A stretch of DNA of 64,000 nt, from the NCBI RefSeq assembly GCF_009177065.1, contig NZ_WEZF01000015.1, positions 62,001-126,000 of the forward strand, written 5' to 3'. How positions within the stretch are numbered: position 1 is the stretch's first letter; every line of letters begins with the position of its first letter. This DNA comes from Tautonia marina. Lineage in GTDB: Bacteria > Planctomycetota > Planctomycetia > Isosphaerales > Isosphaeraceae. Positions 26,828-42,746 of the stretch are shown here, in pieces. The notes under the pieces were generated by a model. It saw only the letters and a list, made by a program, of their open reading frames with translations. It was not told the DNA's origin and did no database searches. The position numbers were made by a program, and so were the translations under genes.

Positions 26828-27466
26828 TCAAGCCCCAGGAGCGGCCGCTCCCCCCTGCCCTTCGTCGTCGGCTGCCCCGGCAAACAGCTCGGCGACCGGG
26901 ACGCGGAAGCCGGGGAGGACGAGGCCCTCGGCGGTTTGAGTCTCGGTGAAGGGACGTTCGACCCAGGAGTCTCCGTTGCGGATCAGGACGGTGATCCGGC
27001 GCTCGATGGGATCGACGATCCAGTACTCCTGAAGGCCGTAGGCGAGGTATTCCTCGCGCTTGGTGCGGTAATCCCGCTCGCGGGCCTCGGCGCCCGGGGA
27101 GACGACCTCGAAAGCGAGGGAGGCGGGTCGTCGGCCGTCGGCTCCCTTCGCGGTCCCCGAGATGACGACGGCGGCGTCGGGGTTGCGACCCGAGACCATC
27201 GTCGGCAGCCAGAGGCGGAACTCCGAGGCGCCGCCGTAACGGAGGATGCGGCCGGGGTGCTCCCGGCGGTAGGCCGAGAGGGCGTCGTAGATGTTGCAGA
27301 CAATGTCGCCGTGATCATCGTTCGGCACCTCGACCACTTCGACGACTCCTCGCGCGAGTTCATAGCGATATCCGGGTGTTTCCTCCGCGTCGAGGAATTC
27401 TTCCAGCGTCAGGCGTCGGCCGTGGTCGAGCGGGCCGAGGCGGATCGTTTCGGTGGTCGAGGCCAT
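26828..27466 (-). CDS. Uma2 family putative endonuclease
   Basis: The 212-residue protein matches Uma2 (DUF820). It has the LTLEEFLDAEE start, GYRYELARGVVEVVE, a NPDAAVVISG strand, LAFEVVSPG and EYLAYGLQEYWIVDP. The restriction-like fold places acidic residues in the PDAAVV, EVVSP and K/REEY positions, which are visible. Uma2 proteins are numerous in planctomycetes and cyanobacteria, and their cellular role is unclear. GGAGGATCG lies upstream of the ATG and a TACAAT box lies at 27514-27519 on this strand. Confidence 0.9.
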   Translation of the reverse strand: MASTTETIRLGPLDHGRRLTLEEFLDAEETPGYRYELARGVVEVVEVPNDDHGDIVCNIYDALSAYRREHPGRILRYGGASEFRLWLPTMVSGRNPDAAVVISGTAKGADGRRPASLAFEVVSPGAEARERDYRTKREEYLAYGLQEYWIVDPIERRITVLIRNGDSWVERPFTETQTAEGLVLPGFRVPVAELFAGAADDEGQGGAAAPGA

Positions 27467-27704
27467 CAGGGCGATCCTCCGGGGGAAGGGCCGTCGGGGG
27501 TGCGAGGACCGTTATTGTACGCGATTGCCGAGGCGCGATCCCAGGCCGAGCCGAAACGGTGGACGATGGGAGGCTGAGCCCGATGGCGAGCGAGGGAGGG
27601 AGTTTCGAGTCTTCGAAAAATGGATCAACCACGGGAGGTTCGTCTTCGATTACCCCGGGTGCCCCAGCGTTCGATCGACACACCCACTGAGACTGGAAGC
27701 GGTA

Positions 27705-28670
27705 CTACAGGACCCCGTTAAGTCGTTGGAGAGCGGATCGTCGGTCGATCTGCCGCAGGATCAGGAGGCTGAGCACCATCGCGACGAGCCAGCCAGACAG
27801 TTCGAAGAGTTCAGACCCGGCGAGGTCCAGGAGCTTCTTGAGGATCGGGTGGGACACCATCAGCGTTGAGGTCCGCACCTGGGATGGATTGGGGAGGATT
27901 GCTGAGATGGCCTGGCATGTCCACGCCAGAACCAGCAATAGCCATGAGGCGATCGCAGCGCATTCGGTGACCCGATGCCCCGGTCGAGCCGGTCGGGGCC
28001 GGGCGAAGTCCCGGATCGCCGAGACAACGGCGAGGGCATAGAGTTGACCGACTGCCAGTCGGTCGAGGTGGAATCGGGCGGTCCAACCCCCGACCGTCCA
28101 TCGGGCCCAGTCAGCCACGGCCGGCAAAGGTCCCCAAAGCACCGCGGCAAAGAACACCGCGACTAGCGGCGCTCGCAGATGCGATCGCCTGCGGCCTTCG
28201 GATCGTTGCAGGACGATCAGGCACGTGAGGCTGACCACCATGCCCACCGTCGCGGGCGAGAAGGCGGGGAGGATCGCGCCGGCCATCTCGACCCAGCCTC
28301 CCGTCACCCGGACCATGGCCCGGCCGACCGCGTCGCCGGCCCTGGCGTTGGCCTCGACTCCGGCGAAGACTGCCAGAGCCACCGCCAGCCACTCCACCCG
28401 GCTGGGAGGCGCTCCGCCTCGCAGGCCCCTCCCGATCACCACCAACCCGGCCATCGCTCCGACGAGCGCGAATCGTTCGGCTCGGTACGATGCCCACACG
28501 AGGATGTGCGACCATCGGACCGTCCAGGGGAAGCCGGGGAGGCTCGGGGGACCGACCAGCGGAATCTGGACCGCCAGGAGCACGGCGGCGAACAGGACCG
28601 CTCCCATGACTTCCGCAATGGAGAATCGGAACGATCGCAAGCGACCTTGATCCCGATCGGAGCCTGCCAT
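27705..28670 (-). CDS. Multi-pass membrane protein of unknown function
   Basis: The 321-residue product starts with a basic segment and the phrase FRFSIAEVMGAVLFAAVLLA, a start often seen in planctomycete membrane proteins. Six to eight hydrophobic helices follow, to the C-terminus. No catalytic or transporter signature was seen. It lies between a complete Uma2 gene and a Uma2 fragment whose 3' ends are alike, so it may have been inserted or duplicated together with them. Confidence 0.7.
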   Translation of the reverse strand: MAGSDRDQGRLRSFRFSIAEVMGAVLFAAVLLAVQIPLVGPPSLPGFPWTVRWSHILVWASYRAERFALVGAMAGLVVIGRGLRGGAPPSRVEWLAVALAVFAGVEANARAGDAVGRAMVRVTGGWVEMAGAILPAFSPATVGMVVSLTCLIVLQRSEGRRRSHLRAPLVAVFFAAVLWGPLPAVADWARWTVGGWTARFHLDRLAVGQLYALAVVSAIRDFARPRPARPGHRVTECAAIASWLLLVLAWTCQAISAILPNPSQVRTSTLMVSHPILKKLLDLAGSELFELSGWLVAMVLSLLILRQIDRRSALQRLNGVL

Positions 28671-28789
28671 CTGGACCGACCTCCTTCAATCGGAGGGAAG
28701 CGCTCTCGTGACTGCTCAGACGTGGCCTTTGTCGGGATGCTCAGTCTCTCACATGCTCCCCCACCAATCAACCGCCGAAGGAGCCTCAG

Positions 28790-28910
28790 TACTGACGACC
28801 GCAGGGTATCCTCCTCGTGCCCGTCGTCGGCCGGCAGGGCGAGCAGCTCCGCCGCGGCGACGCGGAAGCCGGGCAGGATGAGCCCCTCGGCGGTTTGGGT
28901 GTCTGAGTGT
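28790..28910 (-). pseudogene. Uma2 C-terminal fragment
   Basis: Reading leftward, this stretch encodes TQTAEGLILPGFRVAAAELL, closely matching the C-terminus of the Uma2 protein at 26828-27466 (TQTAEGLVLPGFRVPVAELF). No upstream Uma2 domain is present, so it is a remnant. An inverted repeat begins immediately upstream. Confidence 0.75.
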
Positions 28911-28913
28911 TGG

Positions 28914-28981
28914 AGGGTGCGTCCCCGAGAGGCACCGTCTTCGGTCCAAGGCGGTTGAAGCGTCCCGGGGGGACGCACCCT
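28914..28981. repeat. 13-bp inverted repeat beside the Uma2 fragment
   Basis: AGGGTGCGTCCCC (28914-28926) and GGGGACGCACCCT (28969-28981) are perfect inverted copies separated by 42 bp. Confidence 0.7.
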
Positions 28982-29010
28982 TCACGATTCCGAAGGCAGA
29001 CGGAACGGAA

Positions 29011-29053
29011 ACGGCCCGCCCGGCTCAACGAGAGGTTGAGCCGGGCGGGCCGT
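29011..29053 (-). terminator. Terminator of rpoC
   Basis: A perfect 19-bp stem (29011-29029 with 29035-29053) and a 5-base loop lie 33 bp after the rpoC stop. On the transcript strand it is followed by TTCCGTTCCG. Confidence 0.85.
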
Positions 29054-29086
29054 GTGGGGTTGGTCAGGGGGCCGGAGCCGGCTCGG

Positions 29087-33370
<4,284 letters not shown>

Positions 33371-34177
33371 GGGAATCGCTCCTCTGCACGCCTGGCGGGT
33401 GCAATCGCGGGTGGGGTGTCACGCTGCGATCCGGGAAAGGTCGTCGCCTTCGGTTTGCGTGCCGCTGGGTTGGAAAACCGAGCGGCCATCGGCGTGCGCT
33501 TGGCCGGCCGATGCTCAACGGGCCGAGGGTGGTGGCGTTCCTTGTCCCGGTCGCGGTCGATCAGGTCAGGTCAACTGTGCTGTGTGTGGCCGAAGGTCGG
33601 CGGGGGCGGTGGACCGTCTCGCTCAACGGGGCATGGCAGGGAGCCCGAACAGCGGGACGGCACCGTGAGGCCGACCATGAGGGATTGGTTCGATCCGGTG
33701 TTCAAGGTCCGATCGGGTCAAGGGTGAGGCCGTCCATCGTGGGGTTCGGGAATGCCTCGGAGTCGGTTCGGGCTTGAGGACGGAGCCATCGGGCACGCTT
33801 GCAAACGACAACCAGGCCGTCATCCCGCTCTTTGGTTCAGGCCAAAGGGACGGGCGCGGCCTTGGGGCCGATATAGACCGCCGCACGGGCCTGGCATCCG
33901 CGCCGGGTGGGGAGGATCTTCGAAGGCGGTTGGGATCATCGGCGACGGATGATGGTGGCGTTGCTGCATCGGCGCGCAAGGGGCCGAGGCTCGTCGGCGG
34001 GCGACGTCCTCGGCACAATCGATCGGAAATCGTCTGGGCACTGGCGGCTCCGGCGGTCCTGCCCTTGGAGTCGGCATTCGGGTATTCTAGTCCAGCTCTT
34101 CAGAAATTCCAAGCGAAATTCTCTTGACAGCTCTGATTTCTTCGACGAGCAGCTTGCAGGGGGCATGCTTCGGACGT
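33371..34177 (-). other. Long untranslated region before rpoC
   Basis: This 807-base stretch has no convincing coding sequence on either strand. It holds a promoter-like pair near its upstream end, annotated separately. If that promoter is used, the rpoC leader would be about 700 nt. No known leader motif was recognised. Confidence 0.5.
34084..34112 (-). promoter_or_regulatory. Putative promoter for rpoC
   Basis: On the minus strand, TTGGAA (34107-34112) and TAGAAT (34084-34089) are separated by exactly 17 bp. This would allow rpoC expression independent of rpoB. Confidence 0.5.
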
Positions 34178-34918
34178 TCAGGTGGTTGTGAAGCCCTCGA
34201 ACGTGTAGTGGAACAGGGAGATGTCCTTATGGTAGGCCTGGGCGACGATCTGTTTCATGTCCTCGGTGTAGACGTCTCGATAGTCGTGGGCTCGTGACGA
34301 GGGGTTCAAGTGGGCCAGCGGCTCGCCGGTGCCGATTCGGGCCCGGATGGTCTCGTAATCGTCGGCGATCGTCTCGAACCGGCCGATGAAGTCGACCCGG
34401 GGGGTATCGCCCTGGATCCGGAGGAAGCGGTACTGCGGGATCAGGTGCGTGTAACTGGATTCGAGGTCGACGCGGGGCAGCCACTCATGGACGAAGGTGG
34501 GGAAGTCGGCCACCCGGGCCAGGTGCTGTTCGGCCCACTGCCGATCGGCCTGGTTGCGTCCCCCGGCCTTGAGGTAGGAAAAGGCGCTGTAGAGCCGGTC
34601 CCAGGGATTGCGGACGAAGGTGAATTTGAAGGCGGCGTTCAGTTCCTCGGCGCTGTAGATCAGGCTGTATTGCCGCAAGGTCATGTGCCAGCCTCCCTCG
34701 CAGCCGAACAGGCTTTTGACAATGGAGGTTCCGGCGGCCTTGGGAATATGCACGAAGATGGCGTGATGGCGGTCGAGGGGTTCCAGGCCGACGCCGTTCT
34801 GGCCTTGCTGGCGAAGCGAGCATCGCTTGCGGTACTGGGTTGGTGACGAGAGTTTCGAGAGGGATCGTCGGAGGTCGTGCGGCAAGGCCCAGTAGGCGGA
34901 ACTCAGGAGTTGGGTCAT
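34178..34918 (-). CDS. Sulfotransferase family 2 protein
   Basis: The 246-residue protein has the two PAPS-binding elements of the sulfotransferase 2 family: the 5'-phosphosulfate loop HIPKAAGTSIVKSLF and the 3'-phosphate site FTFVRNPWDRLYSAFSYLK. Members transfer sulfate from PAPS to hydroxyls of glycans. A cytoplasmic or membrane-peripheral location is likely, as no leader was seen. The frame opens at a TTG at 34945, but the ATG at 34918 was preferred. It follows a GT25 glycosyltransferase gene with a 142-bp gap, and both lie between rpoB and rpoC. Confidence 0.85.
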   Translation of the reverse strand: MTQLLSSAYWALPHDLRRSLSKLSSPTQYRKRCSLRQQGQNGVGLEPLDRHHAIFVHIPKAAGTSIVKSLFGCEGGWHMTLRQYSLIYSAEELNAAFKFTFVRNPWDRLYSAFSYLKAGGRNQADRQWAEQHLARVADFPTFVHEWLPRVDLESSYTHLIPQYRFLRIQGDTPRVDFIGRFETIADDYETIRARIGTGEPLAHLNPSSRAHDYRDVYTEDMKQIVAQAYHKDISLFHYTFEGFTTT

Positions 34919-35060
34919 CGAGCGTTCTCGGCCGGAGGGAATCAAGCAGCCTGTCGAGGAGGAGAGGAGCGTGTCGTCGATGGCGAGGGAGCGCCGAGAC
35001 GTATCGTACGGAGGCGATTACGGTTGGCGCGACCGGGTGTGACCGGGAAGGGGGAGCGGC

Positions 35061-35798
35061 TCAGCGAGGTTGGCCGCTCTGCGACCGTCGGCGCACCGAT
35101 CGAGCCATGTCGGCCAGATCGCGGAGGACGGGGATGCGGTCGAAGAATTTTGCGGACGCGATGTCGCTGCGAGAGCTGCGCTGCACGCCGAGTTCGGGCA
35201 CGGCGATCAGGGTGGTCACGTCGGGATTCTGGCGGCGGAAGGTGTTGAACCCGCCGTCGATCTGCATGGGGCCGCCTTCGGGGTGGCCGGGGGGCCGCTG
35301 CCGGATCTGATCGAGACACTCGGCGAGTCGAGCGATGGTCTCGCGATTGATCCCGTAGAAGTGGGTTTGATCGATCCGCCCGCGCCAGGGGATGAACGTG
35401 GCGCCCTCGGCGGGCTCGGGTTCGGTGGGGGATTCGAAGAGTTTGTGACCCAGGTAGACGAGTTCAAACGGGGTGGATCGGAACCGATCGACCACGAGCG
35501 ATTGATCGCGGAGAAACCGCGAGGTGAACGACAGGTCGTCCTCGATCACGAGCAGGTTGGCGAGGCGATCGTCTCGGGCCTGGGAAAGCAGCGTGAGGTG
35601 GCTGAGGAAACAGCCTCGGGCCCCGATACTGGGGAAGCCGCCGGCGTCGTCGGGACGGATGGCGTCGAAGAATTCCACCCGACCCGGTTGCAGCGGCATT
35701 CCGGCGTGTTGGAGTTGCTTGACCATGTCTCGCCGTCGGTCCGTTCGAGACGGGAGACTGACGATGAGGATCCGTTCAAACAGGTCGGCAAGTGACAT
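35061..35798 (-). CDS. Glycosyltransferase family 25 protein
   Basis: The 245-residue protein has the GT25 opening RILIVSLPSRTDRRRDM. ARGCFLSHLTLLSQA and the VIEDDLSF acidic motif, which should hold the metal and nucleotide-sugar, follow. Family members add galactose or glucose to lipooligosaccharides or to collagen-like proteins. The C-terminal part (HFYGINRETIARL) fits the family. It starts 82 bp after the rpoB stop; a hairpin lies in that gap. With the neighbouring sulfotransferase it may decorate a common glycan, which is inferred from adjacency only. Confidence 0.85.
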   Translation of the reverse strand: MSLADLFERILIVSLPSRTDRRRDMVKQLQHAGMPLQPGRVEFFDAIRPDDAGGFPSIGARGCFLSHLTLLSQARDDRLANLLVIEDDLSFTSRFLRDQSLVVDRFRSTPFELVYLGHKLFESPTEPEPAEGATFIPWRGRIDQTHFYGINRETIARLAECLDQIRQRPPGHPEGGPMQIDGGFNTFRRQNPDVTTLIAVPELGVQRSSRSDIASAKFFDRIPVLRDLADMARSVRRRSQSGQPR

Positions 35799-35838
35799 GG
35801 GGGCGGTTCGGCTCCTCGATGGGCGGGGCCGCGTCGAA

Positions 35839-35868
35839 AGGGTCCGACGGCAGGCACCGTCGGACCCT
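35839..35868 (-). terminator. Hairpin after rpoB
   Basis: A perfect 12-bp stem, AGGGTCCGACGG (35839-35850) with CCGTCGGACCCT (35857-35868), and a 6-base loop lie 13 bp after the rpoB stop. It is followed by TTTCG on the transcript strand. It probably ends or reduces transcription before the glycosyltransferase gene. Confidence 0.65.
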
Positions 35869-35880
35869 CGCAGGCGGGGG

Positions 35881-39585
<3,705 letters not shown>

Positions 39586-40021
39586 CGGGTCGCGCTCCTC
39601 GAGGGGAGATGAAGGGCGGGCGCGGTCGCGGGCGACTCGGCGTCGGGTCGGCCGTTCCGGGCTCGGTCGGGGCCGCGGTCACGCAGAAGGCGTTGGCGAG
39701 CTCGGCGGGCCCTGGGTCCGGGCCTTTGGGGCGGGGACACGGGCGAGTTTCGGCTCGGGAAAAGGGGCCTGAGGGAGTCGACATCCTGGCGGCTCCGGAG
39801 CGAGGTCCCGGCGCGCCGGCCGGCCCCGGTCGGTCGGAGCGACGCCCGGAGTTGCCGGAAGGGCGTCGCCCGGTCGGACCGGGGCGGGTCAGGAGAGACA
39901 GAGGGTTTGAACCTGGGGTGGGCTTGCCGATCGGGCCTCGATGGGAAGGCGTTCGGGGCGACGATCGGCCGCCGAGGGAGGCGACGGGCCCCGGGGGTGC
40001 CGGGGCCGGCGTCGGCCGGGG
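39586..40021 (-). other. rplL-rpoB intergenic region
   Basis: These 436 bases carry no recognised gene. They hold a strong double-stem hairpin at 39824-39884, annotated separately; the remaining 240 bases before rpoB show no clear promoter. Confidence 0.5.
39824..39884 (-). terminator. Attenuator-like hairpin between rplL and rpoB
   Basis: Outer arms CCCCGGTC (39824-39831) and GACCGGGG (39877-39884) enclose a perfect 9-bp inner stem, GCGACGCCC (39839-39847) with GGGCGTCGC (39861-39869). It begins 137 bp after the rplL stop. It may partly terminate or be processed, as known for this junction in E. coli. Confidence 0.6.
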
Positions 40022-40432
40022 TCACTTGATGCTGACGGTGCCGCCAGCGTCTTCGAGTTCCTTCTTGAGCTTCTCGGCGTCTTCCTTGGAGATGCCGGTC
40101 TTGATCGGCTTCGGGGCGCCGTCGACCAGTTCCTTGGCTTCCTTGAGGCCCAGGGCGGTGGCGGCGCGGACGACCTTGATGACCTGGATCTTCTGGGCGC
40201 CGGCGTTTTCCAGGACGACGTCGAACTCGGTCTTCTCGGCGGCGGCGGGGCCGGCCTCGGCGGCGGCGGCCGGGGCGGCGGCGACGGCCGCAGCGGCGGC
40301 CTTGATGCCGTGGACCTCTTCGAGGTAGTCACCCAGGGCCTTGGCTTCAAGGACGGTCAGCTTGACGATCTCTTCGCCGAGGTTCTTGATGTTGTCGGCG
40401 AATTCGCGGGCGGGGGCATCGGCAGTGGCCAT
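40022..40432 (-). CDS. rplL: 50S ribosomal protein L7/L12
   Basis: The 136-residue stalk protein has the N-terminal dimerisation helices ([18 protein letters not shown]), an Ala-rich hinge (about residues 45-62) and the C-terminal factor-binding domain ([21 protein letters not shown], then [14 protein letters not shown]). It recruits and activates translation GTPases such as EF-Tu. The sequence ends GGTVSIK. It follows rplJ in the standard order, with a 198-bp gap. Confidence 0.97.
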   Translation of the reverse strand: MATADAPAREFADNIKNLGEEIVKLTVLEAKALGDYLEEVHGIKAAAAAVAAAPAAAAEAGPAAAEKTEFDVVLENAGAQKIQVIKVVRAATALGLKEAKELVDGAPKPIKTGISKEDAEKLKKELEDAGGTVSIK

Positions 40433-40630
40433 CGTTCGGCGATCCTTTCGTTCGGAGCGATCCGGTTGGTGCCTGGCTCGGCGGGTCTCGTCGCCGGTCG
40501 GGCGGGATCGGTCGGAATTCAGATGAGATGAAGGAGGGTGGAGCTGGGCGGTCGGTTCGCCTGGCTCCGGTCAACGCAACGAATCAGGTCGGAAGCGACG
40601 GCGGGGGGCCGTCGAGGGGATGGATCGAGG

Positions 40631-41188
40631 TCAGCCTTCGGCAGGGGCTTCGGCGTCGGCCGGGGCATCGCCCGAACCTTCGGCGTCGGCGATGGCCTTG
40701 AGCTGTCCGGCGAGGCCGGCGGCCGGGGCATTGGCCAGGCTGACGACGCGCTGAACGGGGGCGAGGGCGAGGGCCACGGCCCGTCCGATCAGTTCTTCGC
40801 GGCTCGGCAGCTTGGTAATGTCGGCGACCTGGTCGGGCGAGATGATCACGCCGTCGACGGCACCGCCCTTGATCTTCGGCTTCTCGAGTTTCTTGACCTG
40901 GGCCGAGATCTCCTTGGCCAGTTCGGCGACCCCTTCCCCGCCCCAGGCGGCCACGCTGGGGCCGCTGAGGTACTGGCGAAGGCCGCCGAGGCCGAGCTCG
41001 TCGAAGATTCGACCGGCCAGGGTGTTCTTGAGCACCTTGATGCGGATCGACTTCTTGCGAAGGTCGTTCCGGAGCTGGGTTTCGCTGATGGCGTCCAGGC
41101 CGCCGAGGTCCAGCAGCAGGACCGATCGCGTCCCGTCAAGGTCGCGACGGAGCTGGTCCATCATCAGCTCTTTGACGTACTTGCTCAT
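40631..41188 (-). CDS. rplJ: 50S ribosomal protein L10
   Basis: The 185-residue protein anchors the L7/L12 dimers on the ribosomal stalk. It starts MSKYVKELMMDQLRRDLDG and contains the family segments SETQLRNDLRKK and IRIKVLKNTLAGRI. A Lys-containing KGGAVDG loop and an Ala-rich C-terminal helix that would bind L12 follow. The C-terminus is acidic (GSGDAPADAEAPAEG), a little longer than usual. It lies 49 bp after rplA. In many bacteria L10 represses its own operon by binding the leader; no such site could be assigned here. Confidence 0.95.
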   Translation of the reverse strand: MSKYVKELMMDQLRRDLDGTRSVLLLDLGGLDAISETQLRNDLRKKSIRIKVLKNTLAGRIFDELGLGGLRQYLSGPSVAAWGGEGVAELAKEISAQVKKLEKPKIKGGAVDGVIISPDQVADITKLPSREELIGRAVALALAPVQRVVSLANAPAAGLAGQLKAIADAEGSGDAPADAEAPAEG

Positions 41189-41237
41189 CGCTTTGGTCGT
41201 CGGCCGGGGGCCGCCTCCTGGTGGGTGCCGGCTCGGG

Positions 41238-41915
41238 TTATGCGACGACCCGGATACCCGGGCTCATCGTGGCCGAGATGGTGACCGACCGGATGTACTG
41301 GCCCTTGGCGGCGGCCGGTTTGAGAGTCTTCAGGTGGGTCAGGAACGCCTGGATGTTTTCGATCAGCCGCTGATCGTCGAAGCTCAGCTTGCCGACCGGA
41401 GCGGCCACGTTACCGCCCTTGTCGTTGCGAAACTCGATCTTCCCGGCCTTGAACTCGCGGACGGCCGAGGCAATGTCGGTCGTCACGGTGCCGGAGCGGG
41501 GCGAGGGCATCATGCCCCGGGGGCCGAGCACGCGGCCCAGCGGGCCGACGATTCCCATGACGTCGGGCGTGGCCAGAGCCACGTCGAAGTCCATGACCCC
41601 GTTCTTGATCTGCTGGGCCAGGTCGTCGGCTCCGACGATGTCGGCGCCGGCTTCCCGGGCTTTCTCGGCGTTGTCACCCTGGGCGAAAACGGCCACCCGC
41701 ACGCTCTTGCCAATGCCGTGAGGCAAGGCGACCGAGCCGCGGACGTTCTGGTCGCTTTGGCGGGGGTCGATCCCCAGGTTGGTCGAGACCTCGACCGACT
41801 GGTCGAACTTCGTGGTGCCGAACGTCTTCAGCGCCTGGACGGCCTCTTCCAGCGAGATCGGCCCCGAGGGGGTTTGCTGCAAGAGGGCGCGGAAGCGCTT
41901 CGAATGCTTGGGCAC
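41238..41915 (-). CDS. rplA: 50S ribosomal protein L1
   Basis: The 225-residue protein forms the mobile L1 stalk of the large subunit. It begins with a GTG codon at 41915 ([14 protein letters not shown]), since the upstream extension does not match the family. The characteristic VATPDVMG-like segment appears as [20 protein letters not shown], followed by [13 protein letters not shown], and [18 protein letters not shown] near the end. It lies between rplK and rplJ in the usual order. Confidence 0.96.
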   Translation of the reverse strand: MPKHSKRFRALLQQTPSGPISLEEAVQALKTFGTTKFDQSVEVSTNLGIDPRQSDQNVRGSVALPHGIGKSVRVAVFAQGDNAEKAREAGADIVGADDLAQQIKNGVMDFDVALATPDVMGIVGPLGRVLGPRGMMPSPRSGTVTTDIASAVREFKAGKIEFRNDKGGNVAAPVGKLSFDDQRLIENIQAFLTHLKTLKPAAAKGQYIRSVTISATMSPGIRVVA

Positions 41916-42190
41916 TGTCGCTCTCCGTAAGGTTCGGAAAAGCTGCCGCCCCACGGTCGTCATCGGTCCGGTGGACGGACGACGCCGGGACACCCGTGGC
42001 CCTCCGAGGGCCGTCTCCGGCGGGCGGTCGCGCCGGAAGCGGGTGGGCCGAGCACTCCATCGGGCAAGTGGTCGGCCGGTGGTTCCTTCGCACGATCAGG
42101 CCGGCCTGGGGGCCGTTTGCCTTGAGGGCCGATGCCACGGGTTGCGGGACTCGGCGGCGGGAGGTTCCGTGTTCGAGGGAGGAGGATCGA

Positions 42191-42616
42191 TCAGTCCTTG
42201 ACCTCGACCCCCATGCTGCGGGCCGTGCCGGCAATGAGCCGCATGGCATGGTCGATGTCTCGGGCGTTCATGTCTTGGAACTTCGTCTCGGCGATCTTCC
42301 GGACCTGATCGGCAGAGACGCTGCCGACCTTGGTCTTGTGGGGCTCGGCCGAGCCGGAGGCGATGCCGGCAGCCTGCTTGAGCAGGACGGCGGCGGGTGG
42401 ACTCTTGGTGATGAAGTCGAAGGATCGGTCGTTGTAAACGGTGATCTCGACGGGGATGGTGGTCCCCTTCATCTCCTTGGTGCGGTCGTTGAACTGGGTG
42501 ACGAATTGCCCGATGTTCACGCCGTGCTGACCGAGGGCCGGGCCGACTGGGGGGGCCGGGGTGGCCTGCCCACCGGGGCATTGGAGCTTGATTTTCGCTG
42601 TGACTGTCTTCGCCAT
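42191..42616 (-). CDS. rplK: 50S ribosomal protein L11
   Basis: The 141-residue protein binds the GTPase-associated region of 23S rRNA. It has [19 protein letters not shown] near the N-terminus, [14 protein letters not shown], and the C-terminal domain ending in [17 protein letters not shown]. All conserved prolines of the thiostrepton-related region are present. The ribosome site (GGAGAG) directly follows a large potential hairpin of heptanucleotide repeats in the nusG-rplK gap. Confidence 0.97.
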   Translation of the reverse strand: MAKTVTAKIKLQCPGGQATPAPPVGPALGQHGVNIGQFVTQFNDRTKEMKGTTIPVEITVYNDRSFDFITKSPPAAVLLKQAAGIASGSAEPHKTKVGSVSADQVRKIAETKFQDMNARDIDHAMRLIAGTARSMGVEVKD

Positions 42617-42625
42617 CGCTCTCTC

Positions 42626-42740
42626 CGGGGCAGTAGGCAGTAGACGGTAGGCGGTAGGCAGGGAAGAAAAGGGACGGGGGATCCCAGATCGGCGGCATAA
42701 GTCTTCACTGCCTACTGCCTACTGCCGGCTGCCTACTCCC
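42626..42740 (-). repeat. Inverted heptanucleotide repeat arrays before rplK
   Basis: On the plus strand, four consecutive 7-bp units of the type GTAGGCR begin near 42632. At 42707-42740 the complementary units (TGCCTAC) recur four times. The two arrays are complementary and could pair over about 30 bp with a loop of about 42 bases. They fill most of the 130-bp nusG-rplK gap. Confidence 0.85.
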
Positions 42741-42746
42741 AAACAC

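Noticed and set aside
33774-34127. Possible small gene in the rpoC upstream region
   Set aside because: The translation is low in hydrophobic structure, resembles random high-GC sequence and lacks a ribosome site.
34124-34147. Plus-strand TTGACA promoter
   Set aside because: No -10 box lies at suitable spacing, and it would point into the antisense of the sulfotransferase gene.
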